A stretch of DNA of 64,000 nucleotides from Elusimicrobium simillimum (lineage in GTDB: Bacteria > Elusimicrobiota > Elusimicrobia > Elusimicrobiales > Elusimicrobiaceae). Shown here piece after piece: positions 58,211-64,000 of this stretch. The stretch spans positions 682,001-746,000 of the forward strand of contig NZ_JBEVVA010000003.1 of NCBI RefSeq assembly GCF_049639735.1, in the 5' to 3' direction. Under the pieces are notes generated by a model. The model did no database searches. It was not told the origin of the DNA and was given only the letters and a program-made list of their open reading frames with translations. The translations under genes were made by a program, and so were the position numbers. Position 1 is the first letter of the stretch; each line of letters opens with the position of its first letter.

Positions 58211-58822
58211 TTATTTTATGAGTTCTAAAACTTCTTTCTCGGTAACCGCGCCCTCTCTTATTACAACAAGCGGCTCGGGGGTGAGTATGGTGGACGCCAT
58301 GCCTTTAAGTTCGCCGTCAAGTAAAATATAATCAACTCTTCCGTCGAACTGTTTTAAAATGCCCTCTTCGCTGTTTACCAGGCCCGTGCCGTGCATATTG
58401 GCGCTGCTGGCGGCCAAAATACCGCCGAAGGTGTTAAGTATTTTTACCGTAAGTTCATGATCCGGCACTCTTATGCCAAGCGTGTCAAACCCGCGCAGGT
58501 ACGGCCTGCCTTTTTTGGAGGGCGGCACTATCATGGTAAGCGGGCCGGGCCAGTAGGTGTCCGCTATTTTATTAGCTTTTTCTGAAAGAGCGGAAATTTC
58601 TTTTGCCGTATGTACATTTTTTACCAAATATTGCAGCGGTACGTTAAAAGGTTTTTGCTTTGTTTCGCACATGCGTGCTACCGCGGCGTCATCGGCGGCG
58701 TTGGCCACTATGCCGTACACTGTGTCTGTCGGCATAATAACTACCGCGCCGTTGTTTAAGGCGGCGGCGACTTCTGTAATATTTTCTGCTGTTAAATCTT
58801 TAACTTTAAAAATCTTGGTCAT
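58211..58822 (-). CDS. tsaC: Sua5/YciO/YrdC family protein (threonylcarbamoyl-AMP synthase)
   Basis: A 203-residue YrdC-fold protein. TsaC/Sua5 makes threonylcarbamoyl-AMP for the t6A37 modification of ANN-decoding tRNAs. NGAVVIMPTDTVYGIVANA near residue 28, KPFNVPLQYLVKN and the KRGRPYLRGFDTLGIRVPDH-like segment (LRGFDTLGIRVPDH) match, as does LAASSANMHGTGLVNS. It has only the YrdC domain, not the Sua5 extension. Its 5' end overlaps rsmI by 17 bases. YciO-like paralogues look similar, so the assignment is probable, not certain. Confidence 0.87.
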   Translation of the reverse strand: MTKIFKVKDLTAENITEVAAALNNGAVVIMPTDTVYGIVANAADDAAVARMCETKQKPFNVPLQYLVKNVHTAKEISALSEKANKIADTYWPGPLTMIVPPSKKGRPYLRGFDTLGIRVPDHELTVKILNTFGGILAASSANMHGTGLVNSEEGILKQFDGRVDYILLDGELKGMASTILTPEPLVVIREGAVTEKEVLELIK

Positions 58823-59504
58823 CGTTTTCTTCTTCCGTGGCGGCGGGGCGGTCTATAATAATTACAAATTCCCCAAGTATTTTGTTTCTCTTTTTAAAAT
58901 TTTCTATAACTTCTGTTACTGTGCCTCTTGTCCACTCTTCAAATACTTTTGTAAGCTCGCGCGCTACAACAAGCGGTGTGTCCGGGCCCAGCGCGGCTGA
59001 AATAATTTCCAGCAGTTTTACTACGCGGTAGGGGGACTCATACACTACAACAGGTTTTTCTAAGGCGTAAGCGGCGGTAATCATTCTGGTTATTTTACCC
59101 GCCTTGCGCGGCATAAACCCCAAAAATGTAAACGCCCCGCCCGTTACGCCTGCGCCAGAAAGGGCGCATGTCAGCGCACTTGGGCCCGGCAGGGGGATAA
59201 CTTTAATATTTTTTACGGCGCATTCTTTTACCAGTTTCCACCCTGGGTCAGAAATACACGGTGTGCCGCCGTCGCATACAAGCGCGGCGGTTTTATTTTG
59301 CGCTAAATTAAGGCAGTGCGAGACGCTGTGCGGGTCGTTCTCATTATAACGCACAACGGGTTTATCTATAAGAAAGTGTGCTAAAAGCGTTTTGGTGCGG
59401 CGGGTGTCCTCGGCTAAGATAATATCCGCCGCTTTTAATGTGTCTAAAGCGCGCATAGTGATGTCGGCCAAGTTGCCTATTGGGGTTGGGACTATATATA
59501 GCAT
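58806..59504 (-). CDS. rsmI: 16S rRNA 2'-O-methyltransferase RsmI
   Basis: SAM-dependent methylase of C1402 in 16S rRNA. It has 232 residues. MLYIVPTPIGNLADITMRAL at the start, EDTRRTKTLLAHF, GGTPCISDPGWKLVKE and PLPGPSALTCALSGAG are the family hallmarks. The ATG at 59504 is preferred over a TTG fifteen bases upstream because relatives begin at this point. It overlaps the tsaC gene. Slightly short compared with E. coli RsmI (286), as in many other bacteria. Confidence 0.93.
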   Translation of the reverse strand: MLYIVPTPIGNLADITMRALDTLKAADIILAEDTRRTKTLLAHFLIDKPVVRYNENDPHSVSHCLNLAQNKTAALVCDGGTPCISDPGWKLVKECAVKNIKVIPLPGPSALTCALSGAGVTGGAFTFLGFMPRKAGKITRMITAAYALEKPVVVYESPYRVVKLLEIISAALGPDTPLVVARELTKVFEEWTRGTVTEVIENFKKRNKILGEFVIIIDRPAATEEENDDQDF

Positions 59505-59576
59505 ATATATAGGATACAAAATACTGGCTTTCTATTGCAGAATATCTGATCATTCAAAAATTTATAACTGCATAGC

Positions 59577-59642
59577 ACCCTCACCTGCTTTTATTTAGGC
59601 TTAACCTAAATAAAAACTTCCTCTCCCCTAAGAGGGAGAGGA
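59577..59642 (-). repeat. Double-hairpin repeat, inverted, AT-rich second stem
   Basis: On the minus strand: hairpin 1 TCCTCTCCC tctta GGGGAGAGGA; hairpin 2 TTTTTATTTAGG ttaa GCCTAAATAAAA; then GCAGGTGAGGGT. Hairpin 2 keeps its place but not the sequence seen in the 52009 copy (TTTTGCCGCG/CTGCGGCAAA). Confidence 0.85.
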
Positions 59643-59678
59643 AATAATTAATTTTTTAATTAGCGTTTGTTAAACCAA

Positions 59679-60017
59679 TTACCAATCAAGGGCGCTTTTC
59701 CAGGCGTCTTTTTCGTCTTGGGCCTGTTTTTTGGCGGCGTCGGCTTTAGCTTTAGCGTCAGCTTTAGCTTTGTCAGCGGCTTCTTGGGCGGACTGTTTTA
59801 CAGAGCTGGAAGAAGATGTGCTGGATGATGTTGAAGCGGTTTCTTTAGCTGTATTGTAAGTAGATTTAGCATCTTCAACTTTGCCTCTGAGTTCAGCGGA
59901 TTTCTGTTGGAGTTCCGCCGCTGTGGGGGCTGTTGTGGTTGTTGTTGTGTCTGTAGAGGCGCAGGCGGCAAGTAAACCTACTGCGGCAAGTACTGCTAGT
60001 ATTGATATTTTTTTCAT
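59679..60017 (-). CDS. Small Ala/Lys/Thr-rich lipoprotein
   Basis: A 112-residue lipoprotein. The signal is MKKISILAVLAAVGLLAACA with the lipid cysteine in LLAAC. The mature chain is of low complexity: a Thr tract, a helix (LQQKSAELRGKVEDAKSTYN), a Ser tract (TSSSTSSSSS) and an Ala/Lys/Asp coiled helix (AADKAKADAKAKADAAKKQ). It resembles Lpp/YgdR-type structural lipoproteins or murein-linked spacers, though there is no conserved C-terminal lysine (it ends WKSALDW). The ATG at 60017 is preferred because AGGAGA lies six bases before it, too close to the ATG at 60023. Confidence 0.82.
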   Translation of the reverse strand: MKKISILAVLAAVGLLAACASTDTTTTTTAPTAAELQQKSAELRGKVEDAKSTYNTAKETASTSSSTSSSSSVKQSAQEAADKAKADAKAKADAAKKQAQDEKDAWKSALDW

Positions 60018-60076
60018 GTTCATTCTCCTAATAGTGTTTACTAATATTATAATAAAACTTTTAACTTACAGGTAAG

Positions 60077-60550
60077 CTAAAATTTTATTCTGTTTTTAAA
60101 GCTTTGTTCCATTTCTCTGTTAAGGTCGCGCTTTTTAATTGTTTCGCGCTTGTCAAAAAGCTGTTTGCCTTTGCCAAGGCCCACTTTAATTTTGGCCCAG
60201 CCGTTTTTAAAGTATACTTCCAGCGGGATGATGGTGTGCCCTTTTATTTCCGCGTGGCCCTGCAGTTTATTTATTTCTTTTTTATTTAACAAAAGCCTGC
60301 GGGGGCGCAGCGGCTCAACCTCTGTTACCGTATTATATTTATAGGGGTTTATATGCATGTTGTATACATATGCCTGACCGCCCTCTACACGCACAAAAGC
60401 GCCGTCAAGGCCTATTTCTTTTTGGCGGATAGACTTAACCTCGCTGCCCAGCAGTTCTAGGCCGGCTTCGTATGTATCTAATATATGGTAGTTGTGGTAA
60501 GCCTTACGGTTTGTGGCGGCCACCAGAACGCCTGTGTCTTTTTTTGCCAT
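60077..60550 (-). CDS. smpB: SsrA-binding protein SmpB
   Basis: Partner of tmRNA in rescue of stalled ribosomes. It has 157 residues. NRKAYHNYHILDTYEAGLEL, GSEVKSIRQKEIGLDGAFVR, HINPYKYNT and the basic tail (KRETIKKRDLNREMEQSFKN) are all typical. The length is normal. The tmRNA gene (ssrA), often nearby, is not visible in this window. Confidence 0.96.
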   Translation of the reverse strand: MAKKDTGVLVAATNRKAYHNYHILDTYEAGLELLGSEVKSIRQKEIGLDGAFVRVEGGQAYVYNMHINPYKYNTVTEVEPLRPRRLLLNKKEINKLQGHAEIKGHTIIPLEVYFKNGWAKIKVGLGKGKQLFDKRETIKKRDLNREMEQSFKNRIKF

Positions 60551-60612
60551 AGAGATATTTTACATTTTATGGCGTGGAATGTGCTCATAAAATTAGGATG
60601 GTTAACTTTTAC

Positions 60613-60648
60613 TTGACAAAGCTTAAAAAGTTAGGTTTACTGAACTTA
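60613..60648 (+). promoter_or_regulatory. DtxR/MntR-type promoter-operator, probably leaderless transcript
   Basis: TTGACA (60613-60618), 17-base spacer, TTTACT (60636-60641). The start point would fall at about 60648, the A of the ATG itself, and no ribosome site is present. TTAGGTTTACTGAACTTA (60631-60648) overlaps the -10 box and resembles the DtxR consensus TTAGGTTAGCCTAACCTAA, with the AAGTTaG...CtgAACTT symmetry. This points to metal-dependent self-repression. Confidence 0.65.
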
Positions 60649-61040
60649 TGGAAAACAAATTATCTACAAGTATGGAAGATTATTTAGAGGCTATTTCTAT
60701 AGCCGCTAAACAATACGGCGTAGCAAGGGTAAAAGATATAAGGGATTTAATGAATGTTAAAACCCCCAGCGTTACCGGCGCGCTTACGGTGCTTGCCGCG
60801 CAGGGTTATGTTGTGCATGAAAAATATGGTTATGTGGAACTTACCCCCAAGGGTTTAAAAGCGGCTGAAGATATTAAACAAAGGCATGCTTTATTAAGCG
60901 CGTTTTTGACAGATATATTGGGTGTCTCTAAAACCACTGCCGATATTGACGCTTGCAAAATGGAGCACACTATAAGTAAAGAAACTTTTGAAAAACTTAC
61001 TAAGTTTGTTAAAGGGCAAGTAACTAAGAAAAAGAAATAA
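60648..61040 (+). CDS. DtxR/MntR-family metal-dependent repressor
   Basis: A 130-residue iron- or manganese-responsive repressor. The N-terminal winged helix has STSMEDYLEAISIAAKQYG (with the metal-type SMEDYLE start), KDIRDLMNVKTPSVTGALTV (recognition helix) and VHEKYGYVELTPKG. The dimerisation/metal part has RHALLSAFLTDILGV and ADIDACKMEHTIS, matching the D-x-x-x-C-x-x-E-H ligand set. There is no SH3-like C-terminal domain, so it is MntR-like in layout. It probably controls metal uptake (perhaps zupT) and itself. Confidence 0.9.
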   Translation: MENKLSTSMEDYLEAISIAAKQYGVARVKDIRDLMNVKTPSVTGALTVLAAQGYVVHEKYGYVELTPKGLKAAEDIKQRHALLSAFLTDILGVSKTTADIDACKMEHTISKETFEKLTKFVKGQVTKKKK

Positions 61041-61055
61041 TTTTAATATTAAAAT

Positions 61056-61089
61056 AAAATCCCCGCACAATTGTTGTGCGGGGATTTTT
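61056..61089. terminator. Bidirectional terminator between the repressor gene and gdhA
   Basis: AAAATCCCCGCACAA pairs with TTGTGCGGGGATTTTT between two convergent genes. Confidence 0.93.
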
Positions 61090-61100
61090 GTTTTGATATT

Positions 61101-62453
61101 TTAAACAAGCCCTTGGTCCATCATGGCCGAGGCCACTTTGTTAAAGCCTGTTATATTGGCGCCTGTAACATAATCTCTTTCGGCGCCGTATTGGTTGGCT
61201 GTGTGCAGGCAGGCCGCGTGAATATTTTTCATAATCTTTCTAAGTTCTGCGTCCACCTGGTCTTTAGTCCAGTACATGTGCATGCTGTTCTGCGCCATTT
61301 CCAGGCCGGATACGGACACGCCGCCCGCGTTGGCCGCTTTGCTGGGGCCGTAAAGTATTTTTGCCGCTTGGAATACGCCCACCGCGTCGGCAGTGGAAGG
61401 CATATTAGAACCTTCCGCCACGCAGATGCAGCCGTTTTTAATAAGCGTTTTAGCGTCGCTGGCGTCAAGTTCGTTTTCCGCCGCCGTGGGGAAAGCGACG
61501 TCGCACGGTATGGACCATGTTTTCTTGTTTGCGGGCAGCAGTTCCGCCTTTTTAAATTTTTTAAGGTATTCTGTAACAGGTTCTCTTCTTACAAAAATAA
61601 GGTCTTTAAGGAATTCCAGTTTTTCTTTATCTACGCCTTCGGGGTCATGTATGGAACCGTCGATAGTTGCAAACGCCGTTACCTTGCCGCCCAGCTTGTT
61701 AATCTTTTCTATAGTGTAAATACCCACGTTGCCGGTGCCTGATATTACGCAGTTTTTACCTCTAAGACTGTCACCTTTTGTGGCTAACATTTCTTCCGCG
61801 AAATACACCAGGCCGTAACCTGTGGCCTCGGGCCTGATTAAGCTGCCGCCCCACGCGTGGCCTTTACCTGTGAATGTACCTGTAAATTCATTTCTAAGTT
61901 TTTTATACTGGCCGTACATAAAGCCGACTTCTCTGGGGCCTACACCCAGGTCGCCCGCCGGGATATCCGTATCTGAACCTATGTGGCGGTAAAGCTCATT
62001 CATATAGCTTTGGCAAAACCTCATAACTTCCGCGTCGCTGCGGCCTTTTGTTTCAAAATCGCTGCCGCCTTTACCGCCGCCTAAGGGCAGCGTGGTTAAA
62101 GCGTTTTTAAATGTTTGTTCAAATCCTAAAAATTTTATCATGCCAAGTGATACGTTTTCTCTAAATCTCATGCCGCCTTTGTAGGGGCCCAAAGCGCTGT
62201 TGAATTGTACTCTTATGCCTCTGTTAACGTGCACTTCGCCTTTGTCATCCTGCCAGGGCACTCTGAACATAATTACGCGTTCAGGTTCTACAATTCTTTC
62301 AAGTATTTTATATTTGATATATTGCGGTTTATCTTTAAGTACGGGGATAAGAGAGTAGCAAACTTCTTCTACTGCTTGGTGAAAAACTATTTGTTCCGGG
62401 TTTTTGGCAATAACATCCGCCATAAGCTGGTCAATGTATCTTTTGATTTCCAT
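61101..62453 (-). CDS. gdhA: Glutamate dehydrogenase
   Basis: Hexameric glutamate dehydrogenase, most like the NADP-dependent biosynthetic 450-residue group. From the ATG at 62453 it has 450 residues. This start follows GGAGG; the longer frame upstream lacks a ribosome site. The catalytic lysine loop is TLPLGGGKGGSDFETKGRSD; GPREVGFMYGQYKKL and CVISGTGNVGIYTIEKINKL (Rossmann motif) follow. It links 2-oxoglutarate and ammonia to glutamate in the cytoplasm. It stands alone between two terminators. Confidence 0.95.
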   Translation of the reverse strand: MEIKRYIDQLMADVIAKNPEQIVFHQAVEEVCYSLIPVLKDKPQYIKYKILERIVEPERVIMFRVPWQDDKGEVHVNRGIRVQFNSALGPYKGGMRFRENVSLGMIKFLGFEQTFKNALTTLPLGGGKGGSDFETKGRSDAEVMRFCQSYMNELYRHIGSDTDIPAGDLGVGPREVGFMYGQYKKLRNEFTGTFTGKGHAWGGSLIRPEATGYGLVYFAEEMLATKGDSLRGKNCVISGTGNVGIYTIEKINKLGGKVTAFATIDGSIHDPEGVDKEKLEFLKDLIFVRREPVTEYLKKFKKAELLPANKKTWSIPCDVAFPTAAENELDASDAKTLIKNGCICVAEGSNMPSTADAVGVFQAAKILYGPSKAANAGGVSVSGLEMAQNSMHMYWTKDQVDAELRKIMKNIHAACLHTANQYGAERDYVTGANITGFNKVASAMMDQGLV

Positions 62454-62546
62454 AAATCCTCCGGGATATTGTGGTGACCTTAGTCTAACAAAAGGTGCCC
62501 CCGGTGTCAACACTTAAAAATCACGACGGAGAAACACCAAAAACAA

Positions 62547-62574
62547 AACCCCCGGGCAGTAACCGGGGGTCTTA
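62547..62574. terminator. Hairpin in the gdhA-ftcD gap
   Basis: ACCCCCGG gcagta CCGGGGGT-type hairpin (AACCCCCGGGCAGTAACCGGGGGTCTT). It lies upstream of gdhA and far downstream of ftcD (both minus strand). The remaining part of the 400-base gap (62575-62768) is AT-rich and shows no gene. Confidence 0.6.
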
Positions 62575-62768
62575 GTACTTTATTTTTAGAGGAGTACTTA
62601 GTTGCGGGATAAAAACAGTTTTAAAACGGTGCTAGGTTAGCTTAAATATGTTTGTTATGGCTAACTTTATTAATATCTTATAACATTTTTTTTATTTACG
62701 CAACATTTATTTTTTTGAATTATTATTGCTTTGTAATAGTTGATTGGCCGGCTAAAATAATTTAGCCG

Positions 62769-62848
62769 CCCTTACCTGCTTTGCCGCAAACGCTGCGCGG
62801 TCAACAACGCGGCAAAACTTCCTCCCCCATCCAACAAGGGGGAGGAAT
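62769..62848 (-). repeat. Double-hairpin repeat, long form, inverted
   Basis: On the minus strand: hairpin 1 CCTCCCCC ttgttgg GGGGGAGG-like; then AAGTTTTGCCGCGTTGTTGA; hairpin 2 closes with CGTTTGCGGCAAAGCAGGTA and AGGGCGGC. It follows ftcD by eight bases. Confidence 0.78.
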
Positions 62849-62855
62849 GAAAGGT

Positions 62856-63836
62856 TTATTTTATAGGGTTTTTTAGTCTGTTTTCCAGTATCTTTTTGGC
62901 GGGGTCAAAATTTTTACGCATATCCAGGCGCATAACTTTTATTGCTATTTGCAGCATTTCCTCTTCCGGTAAACCGCCGCAGTAGCTGCTGCTGTAAAAG
63001 TCCGCCGCCGCCATAATAGCGTCGCGCGGTATCAAGCCTACAATCTCGCTTTCTTCTATTTCAAGACCAAGGTCCTGCGCTTCTTCTTTGCAGGTATCAA
63101 ATACTTTATGAAGGGGGGTAATATTAAAGTCCGTTATATTGCACGATACTTGCGCGAATTTATACTGCGGTAAAAACCAGCCTATGGCTTTAACGCCTTT
63201 AAGTTTGTGCTTGTCGCCGCTTTCTCTTATGCGTTTGGCTATATAACTTGCGTGTTTAACGTCGTCTGTGCTTAGAGAGATATTGTAGGCCAGCAGCAGC
63301 TTTCTGGCGCCTATTGTTATCGCGCCGCTATGGCGGACAACATCGTTCATTTCCACGGGGCCGAAGTCAGGGTGAAGCTCTTTAAGTTTTTGTTCCAGGC
63401 TTTCGTACTGGCCTTTCCTTATATAGGCAAGGTCGCGCCTTTTAGGGTTGGAGGCGGCGTTTTCGTAAAGGTAAACGGGTATGCCAAAGTTTTTGGCTAC
63501 CTTCTGGCCCAAATGCCTGGCTATTTTTATACAGTCAGACATAGTAGCGCCCTCAAGCGGGATAAACGGGCATACGTCCACCGCGCCCAAGCGCGGGTGT
63601 GTGCCTTTGTGCTGCGTCATATCTATAAGTTTATGCGCCGCGTATATTACGGAGTAGGCGGCCTTTATGATTTGCTCAGGCGTGCCTGCCATGGTAAGCA
63701 CGGTGCGGTTGGCGTCGTAACCCATGTCAACGTCTAATATTTTAACGCCTGTTTTTGCCGCCATATCCACAATGGCGTCTATTATCTTTTTGTTTCGTCC
63801 CTCTGAAATATTGGGAACGCATTCTATTATTCTCAT
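62856..63836 (-). CDS. ftcD: Glutamate formimidoyltransferase (single-domain FtcD)
   Basis: Transfers the formimino group of formiminoglutamate to tetrahydrofolate, as in histidine breakdown. It has 326 residues from the ATG at 63836 (MRIIECVPNISEGRNKKIID); an ATG 18 bases upstream is possible and has no better ribosome site. KGTHPRLGAVDVCPFIPLEG, VYLYENAASNPKRRDLAYIR and QVSCNITDFNITPLHKVFD match the formiminotransferase domain. The cyclodeaminase half found in animals is absent, as in many bacteria. It lies 43 bases behind the pepT-like gene on the same strand. No other histidine-degradation gene is visible. Confidence 0.92.
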   Translation of the reverse strand: MRIIECVPNISEGRNKKIIDAIVDMAAKTGVKILDVDMGYDANRTVLTMAGTPEQIIKAAYSVIYAAHKLIDMTQHKGTHPRLGAVDVCPFIPLEGATMSDCIKIARHLGQKVAKNFGIPVYLYENAASNPKRRDLAYIRKGQYESLEQKLKELHPDFGPVEMNDVVRHSGAITIGARKLLLAYNISLSTDDVKHASYIAKRIRESGDKHKLKGVKAIGWFLPQYKFAQVSCNITDFNITPLHKVFDTCKEEAQDLGLEIEESEIVGLIPRDAIMAAADFYSSSYCGGLPEEEMLQIAIKVMRLDMRKNFDPAKKILENRLKNPIK

Positions 63837-63879
63837 CCTTTTGTCCCCGGACATGCGGTCTGCCGCCGCTGTCCCTTAT

Positions 63880-64000
63880 TTATTTTACTTCAGCTATTGT
63901 TTTAATAACTTTAAACGCTTTTTCCATATACTCAAGCGACGCCCATTCATAAGGCCCGTGCGGCTGTGAGTAGCCAGCGAAAATATTTGGCGTGGGCAAA
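63880..64000 (-). CDS. C-terminal end of a PepT-like M20 peptidase, cut by the window edge
   Basis: The frame enters from the right edge and stops at 63880. The visible 39 residues include LPTPNIFAGYSQPHGPYEWA and SLEYMEKAFKVIKTIAEVK. Peptidase T ends with the same pattern (T-P-N-x-F-x-G-x-x-x-x-H-G-x-Y-E), where the histidine is a metal ligand. PepT removes the N-terminal residue of tripeptides in the cytoplasm. Only this end can be judged. Confidence 0.75.
   Translation of the reverse strand, partial: LPTPNIFAGYSQPHGPYEWASLEYMEKAFKVIKTIAEVK

Noticed and set aside
62514..62855. A riboswitch upstream of gdhA
   Set aside because: Only a simple GC hairpin, an AT-rich stretch and an inverted repeat copy are visible; no conserved riboswitch core could be recognised.

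Overview
The window reads as a chromosomal segment of a Gram-negative, strictly anaerobic, host-associated-type bacterium, most likely an Elusimicrobiota (Elusimicrobium-like) organism. An outer membrane is indicated by a LolA-like carrier, ExbB/ExbD/TonB, a heptosyltransferase-type GT9 protein and a split beta-barrel protein. Anaerobic life is indicated by a single-subunit [FeFe] hydrogenase, a giant CoA-dehydratase-type activase, an EFR1-type flavodoxin/ferredoxin protein and a biosynthetic-type glutamate dehydrogenase. The pilin (conserved ALPQYTKAVEKSR after the hydrophobic helix) and the many secreted proteins without recognisable families fit Elusimicrobium; this placement is inference, not proof. 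No rRNA, prophage, IS transposase or CRISPR array is seen.

Layout. 1-5047 (minus): nadK-recN-small Cys-rich membrane protein-outer-membrane protein (split by a frameshift)-glycerate kinase (cut by the left edge), with two TAATG start/stop overlaps. 5353-7981 (minus): two paralogous EamA transporters and a HAD phosphatase. 8052-11380 (plus): tandem Sel1-repeat paralogues, the second broken by one amber codon. 11521-15750: 1409-aa activase. 16887-19751: nifU-nifS-cysE, a cysteine and Fe-S supply operon behind a sigma70-type promoter and an 18-bp perfect palindrome. 19823-24181: ftsK, lolA-like, pgsA, pgpA. 24240-24644: DUF559 endonuclease gene embedded in palindromic repeats. 24705-28815: exbB-exbD-tonB, membrane protein, epimerase, zupT. 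28943-31294 (minus): GT9, EFR1 protein, acetyltransferase. 31366-39521 (plus): hydrogenase, phospholipase-D-like lipoprotein, flavoprotein, MORN-like protein, cspA with a 270-bp folded element, MATE pump, thioredoxin. 39624-47417: polA (frameshifted)-coaE-rho, a pilin, a second MORN-like protein, ispE-spoVG-tRNA-Gln. 47943-56477: 743-aa orphan secreted protein, ruvA (frameshifted)-ruvB, spoIID-like, queA, tgt, small secreted protein. 56545-64000: rnpB, histidine kinase, tsaC-type gene, rsmI, alanine-rich lipoprotein, smpB, DtxR/MntR-type regulator, gdhA, ftcD and the C-terminus of a pepT-like peptidase.

The most unusual content is between the genes. (i) Five copies of a 127-128-bp element (5105, 15770, 32842, 44335, 47486) have near-constant ends and core but a 23-bp stem whose sequence differs in each copy while its two arms stay complementary; all five lie on the same strand and directly behind a terminator-like hairpin. 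(ii) A second family of double-hairpin repeats (about 13 places), with a constant first hairpin and a variable second hairpin, surrounds the DUF559 nuclease gene, contributes its last codons and probably its ribosome binding site. (iii) A 270-bp three-way-junction palindrome follows cspA. (iv) Three genes (an outer-membrane protein, polA, ruvA) are each split by a lesion that a -1 shift at a homopolymer would repair. In one of them the site is exactly A AAA AAG, the classical bacterial slippery heptamer.
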